From NCBI RefSeq assembly GCF_008638345.1, contig NZ_VTVA01000006.1, positions 131,366 to 195,365 on the forward strand: DNA of 64,000 bases, read 5' to 3'. Shown here piece after piece: positions 8,818 to 15,761 of the stretch. The stretch's first letter is position 1. Each line of letters starts with the position of its first letter. The translations under genes and the position numbers were made by a program. Below the pieces are notes generated by a model. That model was not told the origin of the DNA. It worked only from the letters and a program-made list of their open reading frames with translations, and did not search any database. This DNA is from Pseudomonas saliphila (GTDB taxonomy: Bacteria > Pseudomonadota > Gammaproteobacteria > Pseudomonadales > Pseudomonadaceae).

Positions 8818-10454
8818 GCGTCGGCCCACTGCACGTAACAGACGTCGACCGGCATGTCGTGTTGGGCACAGAGCGCGAGCCAGCGGCGCTGGTTATCCTG
8901 CAGCCGGTCGCCGGGTCCCTTGACCTCGATCATGCGGTAGCGGTGTTCGGCGGGCCAGAACTGGATAAGGTCCGGCATGCCGGCGCGGTTGGCGCGCACA
9001 TCGCACAGCAGACGCTCGAACCAGATGCGCAGGTGTGTCGGCGGCAAGCAGGCAAGCGCCTGTTCAAGCAGGTCCGGCGACAGCGCGCCCCAGAATACGA
9101 AGGGGGACTGGATGCCGTACTTGACCTCCCAGGTTCGCCATATGGTTTGCAGGTAGGCATCGGAATCAAGTTGCCCCAGACAAGCCTCGAATAGGTCGGC
9201 GCGACGCTGACGAAAATCCGCGCTGTGCAAATCCATCGGCGCATTGTGGAACGGATGAAAGAACGCCCCCGGCAACGGCGCAAAAATCGCCTCCCAGCAC
9301 AGCAGACCAAACAGGCTGCTGATCAGCGCGTTCTCCACGTAATGCACCGGCGCGTCGGGGCTGGAGAGGTGGTCACGTACCAGCAACTCGACCGTAACAG
9401 GCGCGGGCCCAGGTAGACTGAGATCGATGCGGCGTTCAGCCGGACGGAGGCATCGCGCCGTGGCTGCGCGTCCGAGTCGGCGGGATATTCTGGTTAGGGC
9501 GCGCTCAACCAATTGCTGTTCGGTATCACTCTCCGGAGCTGCAAGTGCCTGCTGAGCTAACGCATAGGCTTCTGCGTTGTCCCCGCGTTTCTCCAGAATG
9601 CGCACACGGCGCTGGCGCGCGCCGCTGTATTGACTGCGCTGATACAGCTCCAGGGCCAGTTCACAATCATCTGTCCGCTCAAGCTGGCGCGCCATCAGAA
9701 ATAACAGCTTGGCGTAGCGGGTGCGAACGTAAGGGTTGGCGCACTCAGGGTTGCCGAGGCGTTCGAGGACCTCGGCCACCGGTACGCCGCCGTCAAAGTC
9801 CTCCCGACAGCGATGAATATGCAGGTATTGCTCGATATCGGTCCGACAACTGAACCCCCGCGAATGCTGCGAAATAGGCACCTGCTCGTAGCGAAAGATC
9901 CCCAGATCCGCCAGAACAAACTCGGACCAGGATTGGCGCAGGTTACCGAAAAAGATCAGCCGCAGCCGGTCACAGAGCGCGCCGATGACGAGCGTGTACA
10001 GCGCATCCGGCAGAGCCGGACACCATTCAGCGAATGCACGACCGCCAGGGCAGATATCCGCAAGCAGCCGATGCATGGCACTTTTTGGCGCCGAGCGTAA
10101 TGGAGCAAGCTCTCCAAAACAGTCGACCGCTTCGTCCCGGCGCAGCAAGCCCAGTGTCTCCTCAATGGTCAGCGCGGAGTCCTGTTTGACCCAGCCGAGT
10201 TCAAGTAGGGGCTCGGCAGCGGCGCTGATATCACCGATCTCTGCATAATCCAGTTTGCTGCGACGAAAATGCGGACCCTTACGCATGACCAGACGCACCA
10301 GCAGCGCCTGGGGCGGCAGTGCCAGTGCGCGGAAATCCGCGATGAATTGACGTTCCTGCTCATCGAGTACGTCGTCATAGCGAGACGAGAGCCAGTCAAT
10401 CGCGATGTGGAAATTGGCCAGATAATAAAACGCGGGGCCGGCGGGAATCTGCAT
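8814..10454 (-). CDS. FAN1-type VRR-NUC structure-specific nuclease
   Basis: The 546-residue protein ends in a VRR-NUC nuclease domain with the catalytic set GMPD (D495) and E510-V-K512 (motif IEVKGPGDRLQDNQ). The long helical N-terminal part, including a block RKGPHFRRSKLDY near residue 60, fits bacterial FAN1. Pseudomonas FAN1 is a structure-selective 5' flap nuclease able to unhook interstrand crosslinks. It is the first gene of a two-gene operon with the helicase downstream (4-nt GTGA overlap). A LexA-like palindrome lies 10 nt before the ATG. The start at 10454 is the first ATG after the upstream regulatory sequence. Confidence 0.9.
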   Translation of the reverse strand: MQIPAGPAFYYLANFHIAIDWLSSRYDDVLDEQERQFIADFRALALPPQALLVRLVMRKGPHFRRSKLDYAEIGDISAAAEPLLELGWVKQDSALTIEETLGLLRRDEAVDCFGELAPLRSAPKSAMHRLLADICPGGRAFAEWCPALPDALYTLVIGALCDRLRLIFFGNLRQSWSEFVLADLGIFRYEQVPISQHSRGFSCRTDIEQYLHIHRCREDFDGGVPVAEVLERLGNPECANPYVRTRYAKLLFLMARQLERTDDCELALELYQRSQYSGARQRRVRILEKRGDNAEAYALAQQALAAPESDTEQQLVERALTRISRRLGRAATARCLRPAERRIDLSLPGPAPVTVELLVRDHLSSPDAPVHYVENALISSLFGLLCWEAIFAPLPGAFFHPFHNAPMDLHSADFRQRRADLFEACLGQLDSDAYLQTIWRTWEVKYGIQSPFVFWGALSPDLLEQALACLPPTHLRIWFERLLCDVRANRAGMPDLIQFWPAEHRYRMIEVKGPGDRLQDNQRRWLALCAQHDMPVDVCYVQWADA

Positions 10455-10463
10455 AGGGCTACT

Positions 10464-10483
10464 TGCTAGTTATATATACAGTA
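10464..10483 (-). promoter_or_regulatory. Candidate LexA (SOS) box upstream of the FAN1-helicase operon
   Basis: Read on the minus strand this 20-mer is TACTGTATATATAACTAGCA. It matches 16 of 20 positions of the enterobacterial SOS consensus as I know it. The CTG half-site is perfect and the N10 spacing is right, but the second half-site reads TAG instead of CAG. It ends 10 nt upstream of the FAN1 start codon, so a bound repressor would block initiation. LexA binding itself is inference. Confidence 0.5.
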
Positions 10484-10671
10484 TTCTGCCCGCCGACCGA
10501 GTGAGGTTCAAGTCGCGCAAAGGCTTTTGGACCGGTGGTTTGAACCTATACTGAACGTCACATTCCCACCTGGAAAGCCAGTACGCGGCATGAGCTGATG
10601 CGTGTCCGATCTGAGCCGTTCTGGGTATCACTTGCTGAAGGCGTTCGTCCTCGGAGCGATAAGGAGCGATC

Positions 10672-11190
10672 ATGAGAGAGCCAACCAATGGGTGCTCGGC
10701 GCTAAACCTCACTGTCCGGCTACCGCTGGCGCGGCTCATTCCGGAGCGTCGGCGCGCGGCCTGCTGGTTGTTGCTGGCGTTAGCCAGTTTTTCCAATGTC
10801 GTAGTTGCCCCGCCAGCATGCCCCGGAATTCACGTGACGATTCTGGACATCAGAAACAGCACCGGGGCGATAGCCTGTGCGCTGTTCGAATCCGCCGAGG
10901 GTTTCCCGGCTGAGGTTCTGCGCTTCGCAACGCATATCGCGATGATGGAAATTCGCGATACGCAGGCGCGCTGCAGCTTTCTGGATATTCTTCCTGGTAC
11001 CTACGCCTTGGCCGTCATTCATGATGAGAACCGGGACGGCGAGCTTGCCAGGAACTGGCTGGGGATCCCCAGGGAAGGCTACGGTTTTTCAAGCGGTGCC
11101 AGAGCGTCATTGAGTGCGCCATCGTTCGAGGACGCGAGCTTCTCGTACGATGGGCAGAACCTGGATATGGCGATCAGACTGCATTACTGA
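10672..11190 (+). CDS. DUF2141 family exported protein
   Basis: This 172-residue protein has a long N-terminal region containing a hydrophobic stretch (RRAACWLLLALASFSNVVV, about residues 28-46), then a single beta-rich domain. The family signature is clear: GTYALAVIHDENRDGEL, followed by WLGIPREGYGFSSGA. The function of DUF2141 is unknown; members are exported or membrane-anchored. An AAGGAGCG ribosome-binding site precedes the ATG at 10672, supporting this start despite the long n-region. It is monocistronic and divergent from the FAN1 operon. Confidence 0.82.
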   Translation: MREPTNGCSALNLTVRLPLARLIPERRRAACWLLLALASFSNVVVAPPACPGIHVTILDIRNSTGAIACALFESAEGFPAEVLRFATHIAMMEIRDTQARCSFLDILPGTYALAVIHDENRDGELARNWLGIPREGYGFSSGARASLSAPSFEDASFSYDGQNLDMAIRLHY

Positions 11191-11274
11191 GGTGGCGTCT
11201 TGAGCGCGGCAATCATGCTGGGGGAGCAGACGATCACCGCGACGCCTAGCGACGGCGGCGCTTGGCAGGCTGGA

Positions 11275-11859
11275 CTAAAGGCTCAAAAGCCGCTGTGTCG
11301 TCGACATCGAAGTGGCCAGGGATTGCCCCGTGCGTTGCAGTTTATTCAGCAAGCTGGCCCCTAACCACAGCTGGTATAGGGTTTCGGCGAGTTGGCGGGG
11401 GTCGGTCTCGGGCAGACTTTTTTCCGCCTGTCCCTGCTCGATGCAGCTCGTAAGACGGGACACCACCTGCTCCGTGCCATCGCGCAACGTGAGGCGCATC
11501 GACTCCGACAGGTCAGCGACCTCGGCGCTCAGTTTTACCACCAGGCACTCGTCTCCCTGGTTTCCCTGCACGCAGCGGTCCTGCCAACCCTGCCAGTAGT
11601 CCATCAGCCGTTCGTAGGCTGTTAGCCCGGGTAACGTCAGGAGGCGCTCCATGTCGGCGAGGTAGCCGACAAAATAATCCTCAAGCAAGGCCTGGCCATA
11701 CAGTTCCTTGGATTTGAAGTAGTGATAAAACGAGCCCTTGGGCACACCTGCGGTTTGCAGGATTTCGTTCAGGCCAACACTGGTGAAGCCTTTCTCGGCC
11801 ATCATGCAGTGGCCGGTATCGAGCAAGTGTTGGCGTGTATCGTCGTAGGTCGGTTTCAT
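11275..11859 (-). CDS. TetR family repressor, NemR-like
   Basis: The 194-residue protein has an N-terminal TetR helix-turn-helix (GLNEILQTAGVPKGSFYHYFKSKE) and a ligand domain with a C-LVVKLSAEVADLSE segment resembling NemR/AcrR-type regulators. I chose ATG 11859; the longer frame starting at 11940 would run through an operator copy. In E. coli, NemR controls an Old Yellow Enzyme and a glyoxalase in response to electrophiles and hypochlorite. Here the gene is divergent from a PfpI-like gene that is followed by an Old Yellow Enzyme gene. All three have the same palindromic site upstream. Autorepression and control of the two neighbours are therefore likely, but inferred. Confidence 0.88.
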   Translation of the reverse strand: MKPTYDDTRQHLLDTGHCMMAEKGFTSVGLNEILQTAGVPKGSFYHYFKSKELYGQALLEDYFVGYLADMERLLTLPGLTAYERLMDYWQGWQDRCVQGNQGDECLVVKLSAEVADLSESMRLTLRDGTEQVVSRLTSCIEQGQAEKSLPETDPRQLAETLYQLWLGASLLNKLQRTGQSLATSMSTTQRLLSL

Positions 11860-11880
11860 GGGCTGCAAATTACCAGACAA

Positions 11881-11895
11881 TAGACCAGTCGTATA
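11881..11895. promoter_or_regulatory. Candidate TetR/NemR-like operator, copy 1 (before the repressor gene)
   Basis: TAGACCAGTCGTATA is a slightly degenerate copy of the palindrome TAGAC-N5-GTCTA found at 11957-11971. It lies 22 nt upstream of the repressor start codon, where it could mediate autoregulation. Confidence 0.55.
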
Positions 11896-11956
11896 TTTCT
11901 CATGGAACGGGAGTTTGCCACAGTGGTCGGTTAAACACACAGTACTGAGAAATAAC

Positions 11957-11971
11957 TAGACGACTGGTCTA
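11957..11971. promoter_or_regulatory. Candidate TetR/NemR-like operator, copy 2 (before the PfpI-like gene)
   Basis: TAGACGACTGGTCTA is a perfect TAGAC-N5-GTCTA palindrome in the divergent region between the repressor and the PfpI-like gene. The core ACTGGTCTA recurs exactly at 12826-12834, and its reverse complement at 11881-11889 (TAGACCAGT). Confidence 0.65.
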
Positions 11972-12059
11972 ATACATACCTATGCTGTGCGCCACTAATC
12001 CTTCCCAGGGTGACGAAGAAGCGCGAATTCGATCACACCTGTCCAACCCAGGGTGCTCT

Positions 12060-12737
12060 ATGAAAATCTTGATGGTTCTGACATCACACGATCAACTTGG
12101 CAACACTGGCAATAAAACCGGTTTCTGGCTCGAGGAATTTGCCGCTCCCTATTACGCCTTCAAGGACGCTGGCGCGGACATCACGCTCGTCTCGCCGGCC
12201 GGCGGCCAGCCGCCGCTCGATCCGAAGAGCGATGAACCCGATGCACAGACCGCTGAGACCAAACGGTTTCGCAACGATTCCGAGGCTCAACAGGCGCTGG
12301 CAAACACTGGGCGCCTGGCGGATGTCAGTGCCGATGATTTCGATGCGGTGTTCTATCCTGGCGGACACGGTCCGCTCTGGGATCTGGCCGAGGACAAAGA
12401 CTCCATCGCTCTGATTGAAGCCTTTGCGCGCAGCAATAAACCCCACGGTTTTGTCTGCCACGCGCCGGGCGTGCTGCGTCACGTGACGGCGGCAGACGGC
12501 AAACCGCTGATTCATGATCGTGAGGTGACCGGCTTCACCAACGGCGAAGAGGCTGCGGTGGGTCTCACGGATGTGGTGCCGTTCCTGATTGAAGACGAGT
12601 TCCAGCGCCTTGGCGCCCGGTACTCCAAGGCCGACGATTGGCAGGTGCACGTGGTGGCTGATGGGCAACTGGTCACCGGTCAGAATCCCGCCAGTTCCGC
12701 CGCTGCGGCTGAAAAGCTGTTGAAGATGCTGGCCTGA
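12060..12737 (+). CDS. DJ-1/PfpI superfamily protein (type 1 glutamine amidotransferase-like, Hsp31-like)
   Basis: The 225-residue protein begins MKILMVLTSHDQLGNTGNKTG, the usual start of this group. I chose ATG 12060 rather than the in-frame ATG at 11982, which would overlap the regulatory region. The nucleophile elbow is FVCHAPGVL (Cys-His), and YPGGHGPLWDL supplies the second active-site loop. Related proteins act as glutathione-independent glyoxalases or deglycases and as redox chaperones. The neighbouring NemR-like repressor and Old Yellow Enzyme fit detoxification of reactive carbonyls. The exact reaction is not determined by the sequence. A strong intrinsic terminator follows at 12775-12808. 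Confidence 0.88.
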   Translation: MKILMVLTSHDQLGNTGNKTGFWLEEFAAPYYAFKDAGADITLVSPAGGQPPLDPKSDEPDAQTAETKRFRNDSEAQQALANTGRLADVSADDFDAVFYPGGHGPLWDLAEDKDSIALIEAFARSNKPHGFVCHAPGVLRHVTAADGKPLIHDREVTGFTNGEEAAVGLTDVVPFLIEDEFQRLGARYSKADDWQVHVVADGQLVTGQNPASSAAAAEKLLKMLA

Positions 12738-12774
12738 CGTTATTTTCCTGAATTAGTCCTACACACTCCAACCG

Positions 12775-12808
12775 AACACCGTGCGCGTGTCGCACGGTGT
12801 TGTTTTTT
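12775..12808 (+). terminator. Intrinsic terminator after the PfpI-like gene
   Basis: There is an 11-bp perfect stem, AACACCGTGCG (12775-12785) with CGCACGGTGTT (12791-12801), a 5-nt loop and then GTTTTTT. It separates the PfpI-like gene from the Old Yellow Enzyme gene, which has its own operator. Confidence 0.9.
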
Positions 12809-12819
12809 CGCTCAACAAA

Positions 12820-12834
12820 TAGTCGACTGGTCTA
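12820..12834. promoter_or_regulatory. Candidate TetR/NemR-like operator, copy 3 (before the Old Yellow Enzyme gene)
   Basis: TAGTCGACTGGTCTA differs from the perfect palindrome at 11957-11971 at one position. It lies 40 nt upstream of the Old Yellow Enzyme start and after the preceding terminator, so it probably covers that gene's own promoter. Confidence 0.6.
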
Positions 12835-12874
12835 ATACGTCCAGAGGCTGCATGTACCTACCAAGGCAGATCCG

Positions 12875-13999
12875 ATGAACAACAGCAGTTTTTTTGAACC
12901 CGCAACACTTGGCCGCCACACTCTGAAAAATAGAATTGTGTTGCCGCCTCTCACTCGTCAGCGCAGCACCCAGCCGGGCAACGTAGCCAATGAACTGATG
13001 GCTGAGTACTACCAGCAACGTGCTGGCGCCGGTTTGCTTGTTACCGAAGGCACACAAATCGAACCGCGCGGCCAGGGTTATGCCTGGACGCCGGGCATCC
13101 ATACCGTCGAGCAGATCGCCGGGTGACGTAAGGTGACCGAGGCTGTCCATGCGAAGGAGGGGGTGATCTTTGCCCAGCTCTGGCATGTCGGCCGTGTTTC
13201 CCACACCGCCCTGCAACCTCAAGGCGCGGCGCCGGTTTCGGCCTCCGCGATTGCCACCGACCGGGTCAGTGTGTTCATCGAGACCGCGCCCGGTGCCGGT
13301 GCACTGGTAGAGCCGTCGGCCCCCAGAGCCTTGACCACTGATGAGGTTCAGGAACTCGTACAACTCTATATCCAGGCTGCGCGTAATGCGATGGAAGCAG
13401 GATTCGATGGTATCGAACTGCATTGCGACAATGGCTATCTGGTTAACCAGTTCATTTCTGCCCACAGCAATCACCGTGAGGATCAGTACGGTGGCTCGCT
13501 GGACAACCGCCTGCGCTTTCTGCGGGAAGTAGTCGCCGGGGTCGCCGAGTGCATTGGCAAGGAGAAAGTCGGTGTGCGTTTCGCACCTCTGTTCACCACC
13601 ACTGATGAGGCGCGGACCTACCTGGGCATGGTTGAGGAAGATCCGCACGCCACCTATATCGAAGCCATCAAGGTGCTTGAAGATGTCGGTATCGCTTATC
13701 TGTCCATCGCCGAAGCCGACTGGGACGATGCGCCAATGATGCCGGAAGATTTTCGGCGGGCGGTGCGTAGCACCTTCAGCGGCGCGATCATTTATGCAGG
13801 CCGCTACACCGCAGAATCGGGTGCGAAGTTGCTCGATTCAGGATTGGCAGACCTTGTGGCATTCGGCCGTCCCTTTATCGCTAACCCTGATCTGCCCGCA
13901 CGCTTCGCCCATGACTGGCCGCTGAATCCGTTGAACCCGGCCACCATGTATGGCGGCAATGCCGAAGGCTATGTTGATTACCCTGTGCACAGCGAATAA
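12875..13999 (+). pseudogene. Old Yellow Enzyme / NemA-type alkene reductase, interrupted by one in-frame TGA
   Basis: The frame encodes a full-length (374-codon) FMN-dependent alkene reductase. Visible are the N-terminal FMN block LKNRIVLPPLTRQRS, the central AGFDGIELHCDNGYLVNQF, the block DQYGGSLDNRLRF, and the C-terminal FGRPFIANPDLP. Codon 84 is TGA (13124-13126) in the sequence EQIAG-stop-RKVTEAV, where relatives have Trp. Reading continues in the same frame on both sides with no other damage, so this is a TGG-to-TGA nonsense change or a sequence error. As written, only an 83-residue fragment would be made, unless translation restarts at GTG 13133, which would lack part of the barrel. 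Family enzymes reduce quinones, N-ethylmaleimide and other electrophiles. An operator copy lies upstream. Confidence 0.85.
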
Positions 14000-14035
14000 C
14001 GATGCGAAGCTGATCGGGCGCCGAAGGGCGGATCT

Positions 14036-15013
14036 TTATCCCCGCTTACGCCCGAACAGACGCCCCAACAGGCTTGGCTCTTCACCTTTGTACGCATCCA
14101 GCAGCGCGGTGGCATCGATATCGCGCTGCTCCGGATCGAAGGCGAGGGCGCGTTGCAGTGCTGGCCAGCAATGCGCTGGCAGGTTAGTGGGGCGTTGCAG
14201 GCTTTTGTCCTGCTCCATGGCCTTGGCTTGTCTGGCGGTCAGGCGGCTGAAAGGGTGAAGGCCGCTGCTCAGTTCATACAACACACAGGCCACCGCGTAG
14301 ATATCTGCCGGGGCCGTCAAGGCTTCGCCGTTCAGGAGTTCCAGAGCGGCATATCGGGGCGTCCAGGCGGCGATACGCGAACGGCTGAGCCGGGGCAGGC
14401 TGGTCAGCAGGCCTTTGGTGGGCTGGCCAAGGCCATAGTCAAAAAGCCGTAAGCCATCGGCGGCGAGCATGACATTGCTGGGTTTCAGGTCGCCATGCAG
14501 CACGCCCAGGCTGTGCGAACATTTCAGGGCTTCAAGCAGAGGGATGGCAATGGATTGGCATTCGGCCCAGGGGAGGCCGTCAGGACGCTCAGTTAACAGC
14601 TGATCCAGCGTCGGGCCCTTGAGCAGTTCCATGGTCATGAACGCGCGTTGGCTCGGCGGATCGATGTCAAAGGCGTACAGCCGGATCACATTTGAATGCC
14701 GCAACCGGCTGGTCAGCGCGAATTCACTATAGAGCAGGGCGCTGGCGTCGGGGTACTGGGCGAATTCTTCGTTCAGCGCTTTCAGCGCGACATAGGGCTC
14801 TGGATCGCCGTATTGCTCACGCAGCAGATCGCGCGCACGGTACACCGCGCCCATTCCGCCAACGCCCAACAGCCGTTCGACCTTGTAGCGCTTGCAGAGC
14901 ACTTCGGGTAATGCCGCAACCGGCGACGCCGGTCCGCTTTCGGAAAGTGCAGAGGGGGCACCGCCGACCATATGAGTCAGATCGGCGTCCTCGTCCATGA
15001 GGGGGGTATCCAT
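14036..15013 (-). CDS. stk1: Stk1-type serine/threonine protein kinase of the T6SS
   Basis: The 325-residue protein, counted from ATG 15013 (GGAG 6 nt upstream; ATG 15025 is an alternative), has one kinase domain and no sensor or membrane segment. The glycine loop is GVGGMG (50-55), the ATP lysine K78, the catalytic loop HGDLKPSN (173-180), and the metal-binding motif DYG (192-194). The usual HRD and DFG are replaced by HGD and DYG, so this is not an RD kinase. It is the last gene of the cluster, 16 nt after the phosphatase, as in the P. aeruginosa H2 locus (Stk1, similar length). It probably phosphorylates Fha or other T6SS parts to control assembly. Confidence 0.9.
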   Translation of the reverse strand: MDTPLMDEDADLTHMVGGAPSALSESGPASPVAALPEVLCKRYKVERLLGVGGMGAVYRARDLLREQYGDPEPYVALKALNEEFAQYPDASALLYSEFALTSRLRHSNVIRLYAFDIDPPSQRAFMTMELLKGPTLDQLLTERPDGLPWAECQSIAIPLLEALKCSHSLGVLHGDLKPSNVMLAADGLRLFDYGLGQPTKGLLTSLPRLSRSRIAAWTPRYAALELLNGEALTAPADIYAVACVLYELSSGLHPFSRLTARQAKAMEQDKSLQRPTNLPAHCWPALQRALAFDPEQRDIDATALLDAYKGEEPSLLGRLFGRKRG

Positions 15014-15029
15014 ACAGAGCTCCATCTCG

Positions 15030-15761
15030 TTAATGACGAATTACCACAGCGCTCAAGTTGTCGCGTGCAGGGCCACTCAAGGCCAAATCAAATAATTTCT
15101 GTAATGCCAGGCGGACTGAAGGCTGACTCAGCCCTCGGCCGATGGTATCGGTGGTCATCTCCTGGTAGAGGCCGTCGCTGCACAACAGCAGCGTGTCGCC
15201 GGGGTATACGGTGAACTCCACCAGGTCCAGTGTCAGGGTCTCGTTGGCACCCACTGCGCGGGTCAGCGCACGTGCTGAAGGATGCTGAGCCGCCTGAGCC
15301 GGCGTGAGCCGGCCTTCCTGTATCAGTTCTTCATAGAATGAGTGATCACGCGATAGCTGAAATAGCGTGCCGCCGCGCCAGAGATAACACCGGCTATCGC
15401 CCGCCCAGAGACACACCGCGTGGTCCCCTTCAATCAACAGCACAACCACAGTACTGCCAATGACCGGGTCTGGCTGCTCAGCGGTAACCGTGAGTTCCTG
15501 AGTGAGCCTGCGATTGAGCAGGTGCAGGCAACGTCGCACATCCTTGACCCGTTGATCCATGTTGTCGCGATGCGGCAGTTCCGCAAGGTGCTCAACGATG
15601 AGTCTGCTGGCAAGCGCGCCGTTCTGATGACCACCCATACCGTCGGCCACGGCCCAGAATCGCTTCTCGGGCTGCGCCAGAAAGGCATCCTCATTGCGCG
15701 CGCGGACCTTACCGGTATCGGTACGGCCAGCGCTGCGCCAGGAGCGGTCACCTGCCACCAT
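15030..15761 (-). CDS. stp1: Stp1-type PP2C serine/threonine phosphatase of the T6SS
   Basis: The 243-residue PP2C-family phosphatase has the metal-binding motifs RNEDAF and VADGMGGHQNG at the N terminus, WAGDSRCYLWR in the middle, and LLLCSDGLY and ARDNLSAVVI at the C terminus. The start overlaps the tssM stop (TGATG at 15763-15759). It presumably reverses the action of the neighbouring kinase Stk1. No membrane segment is seen, so it should be cytosolic. Confidence 0.92.
   Translation of the reverse strand: MVAGDRSWRSAGRTDTGKVRARNEDAFLAQPEKRFWAVADGMGGHQNGALASRLIVEHLAELPHRDNMDQRVKDVRRCLHLLNRRLTQELTVTAEQPDPVIGSTVVVLLIEGDHAVCLWAGDSRCYLWRGGTLFQLSRDHSFYEELIQEGRLTPAQAAQHPSARALTRAVGANETLTLDLVEFTVYPGDTLLLCSDGLYQEMTTDTIGRGLSQPSVRLALQKLFDLALSGPARDNLSAVVIRH

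Noticed and set aside
13124-13126. TGA as a selenocysteine or programmed read-through codon in the Old Yellow Enzyme
   Set aside because: The family has Trp here, not an active-site Cys, and no evident SECIS-like stem follows; a nonsense change or sequence error is simpler.
13133-13999. Separate functional gene starting at GTG 13133
   Set aside because: It is the same frame as the upstream fragment and lacks the N-terminal FMN-binding part, so it is the second half of one interrupted gene.
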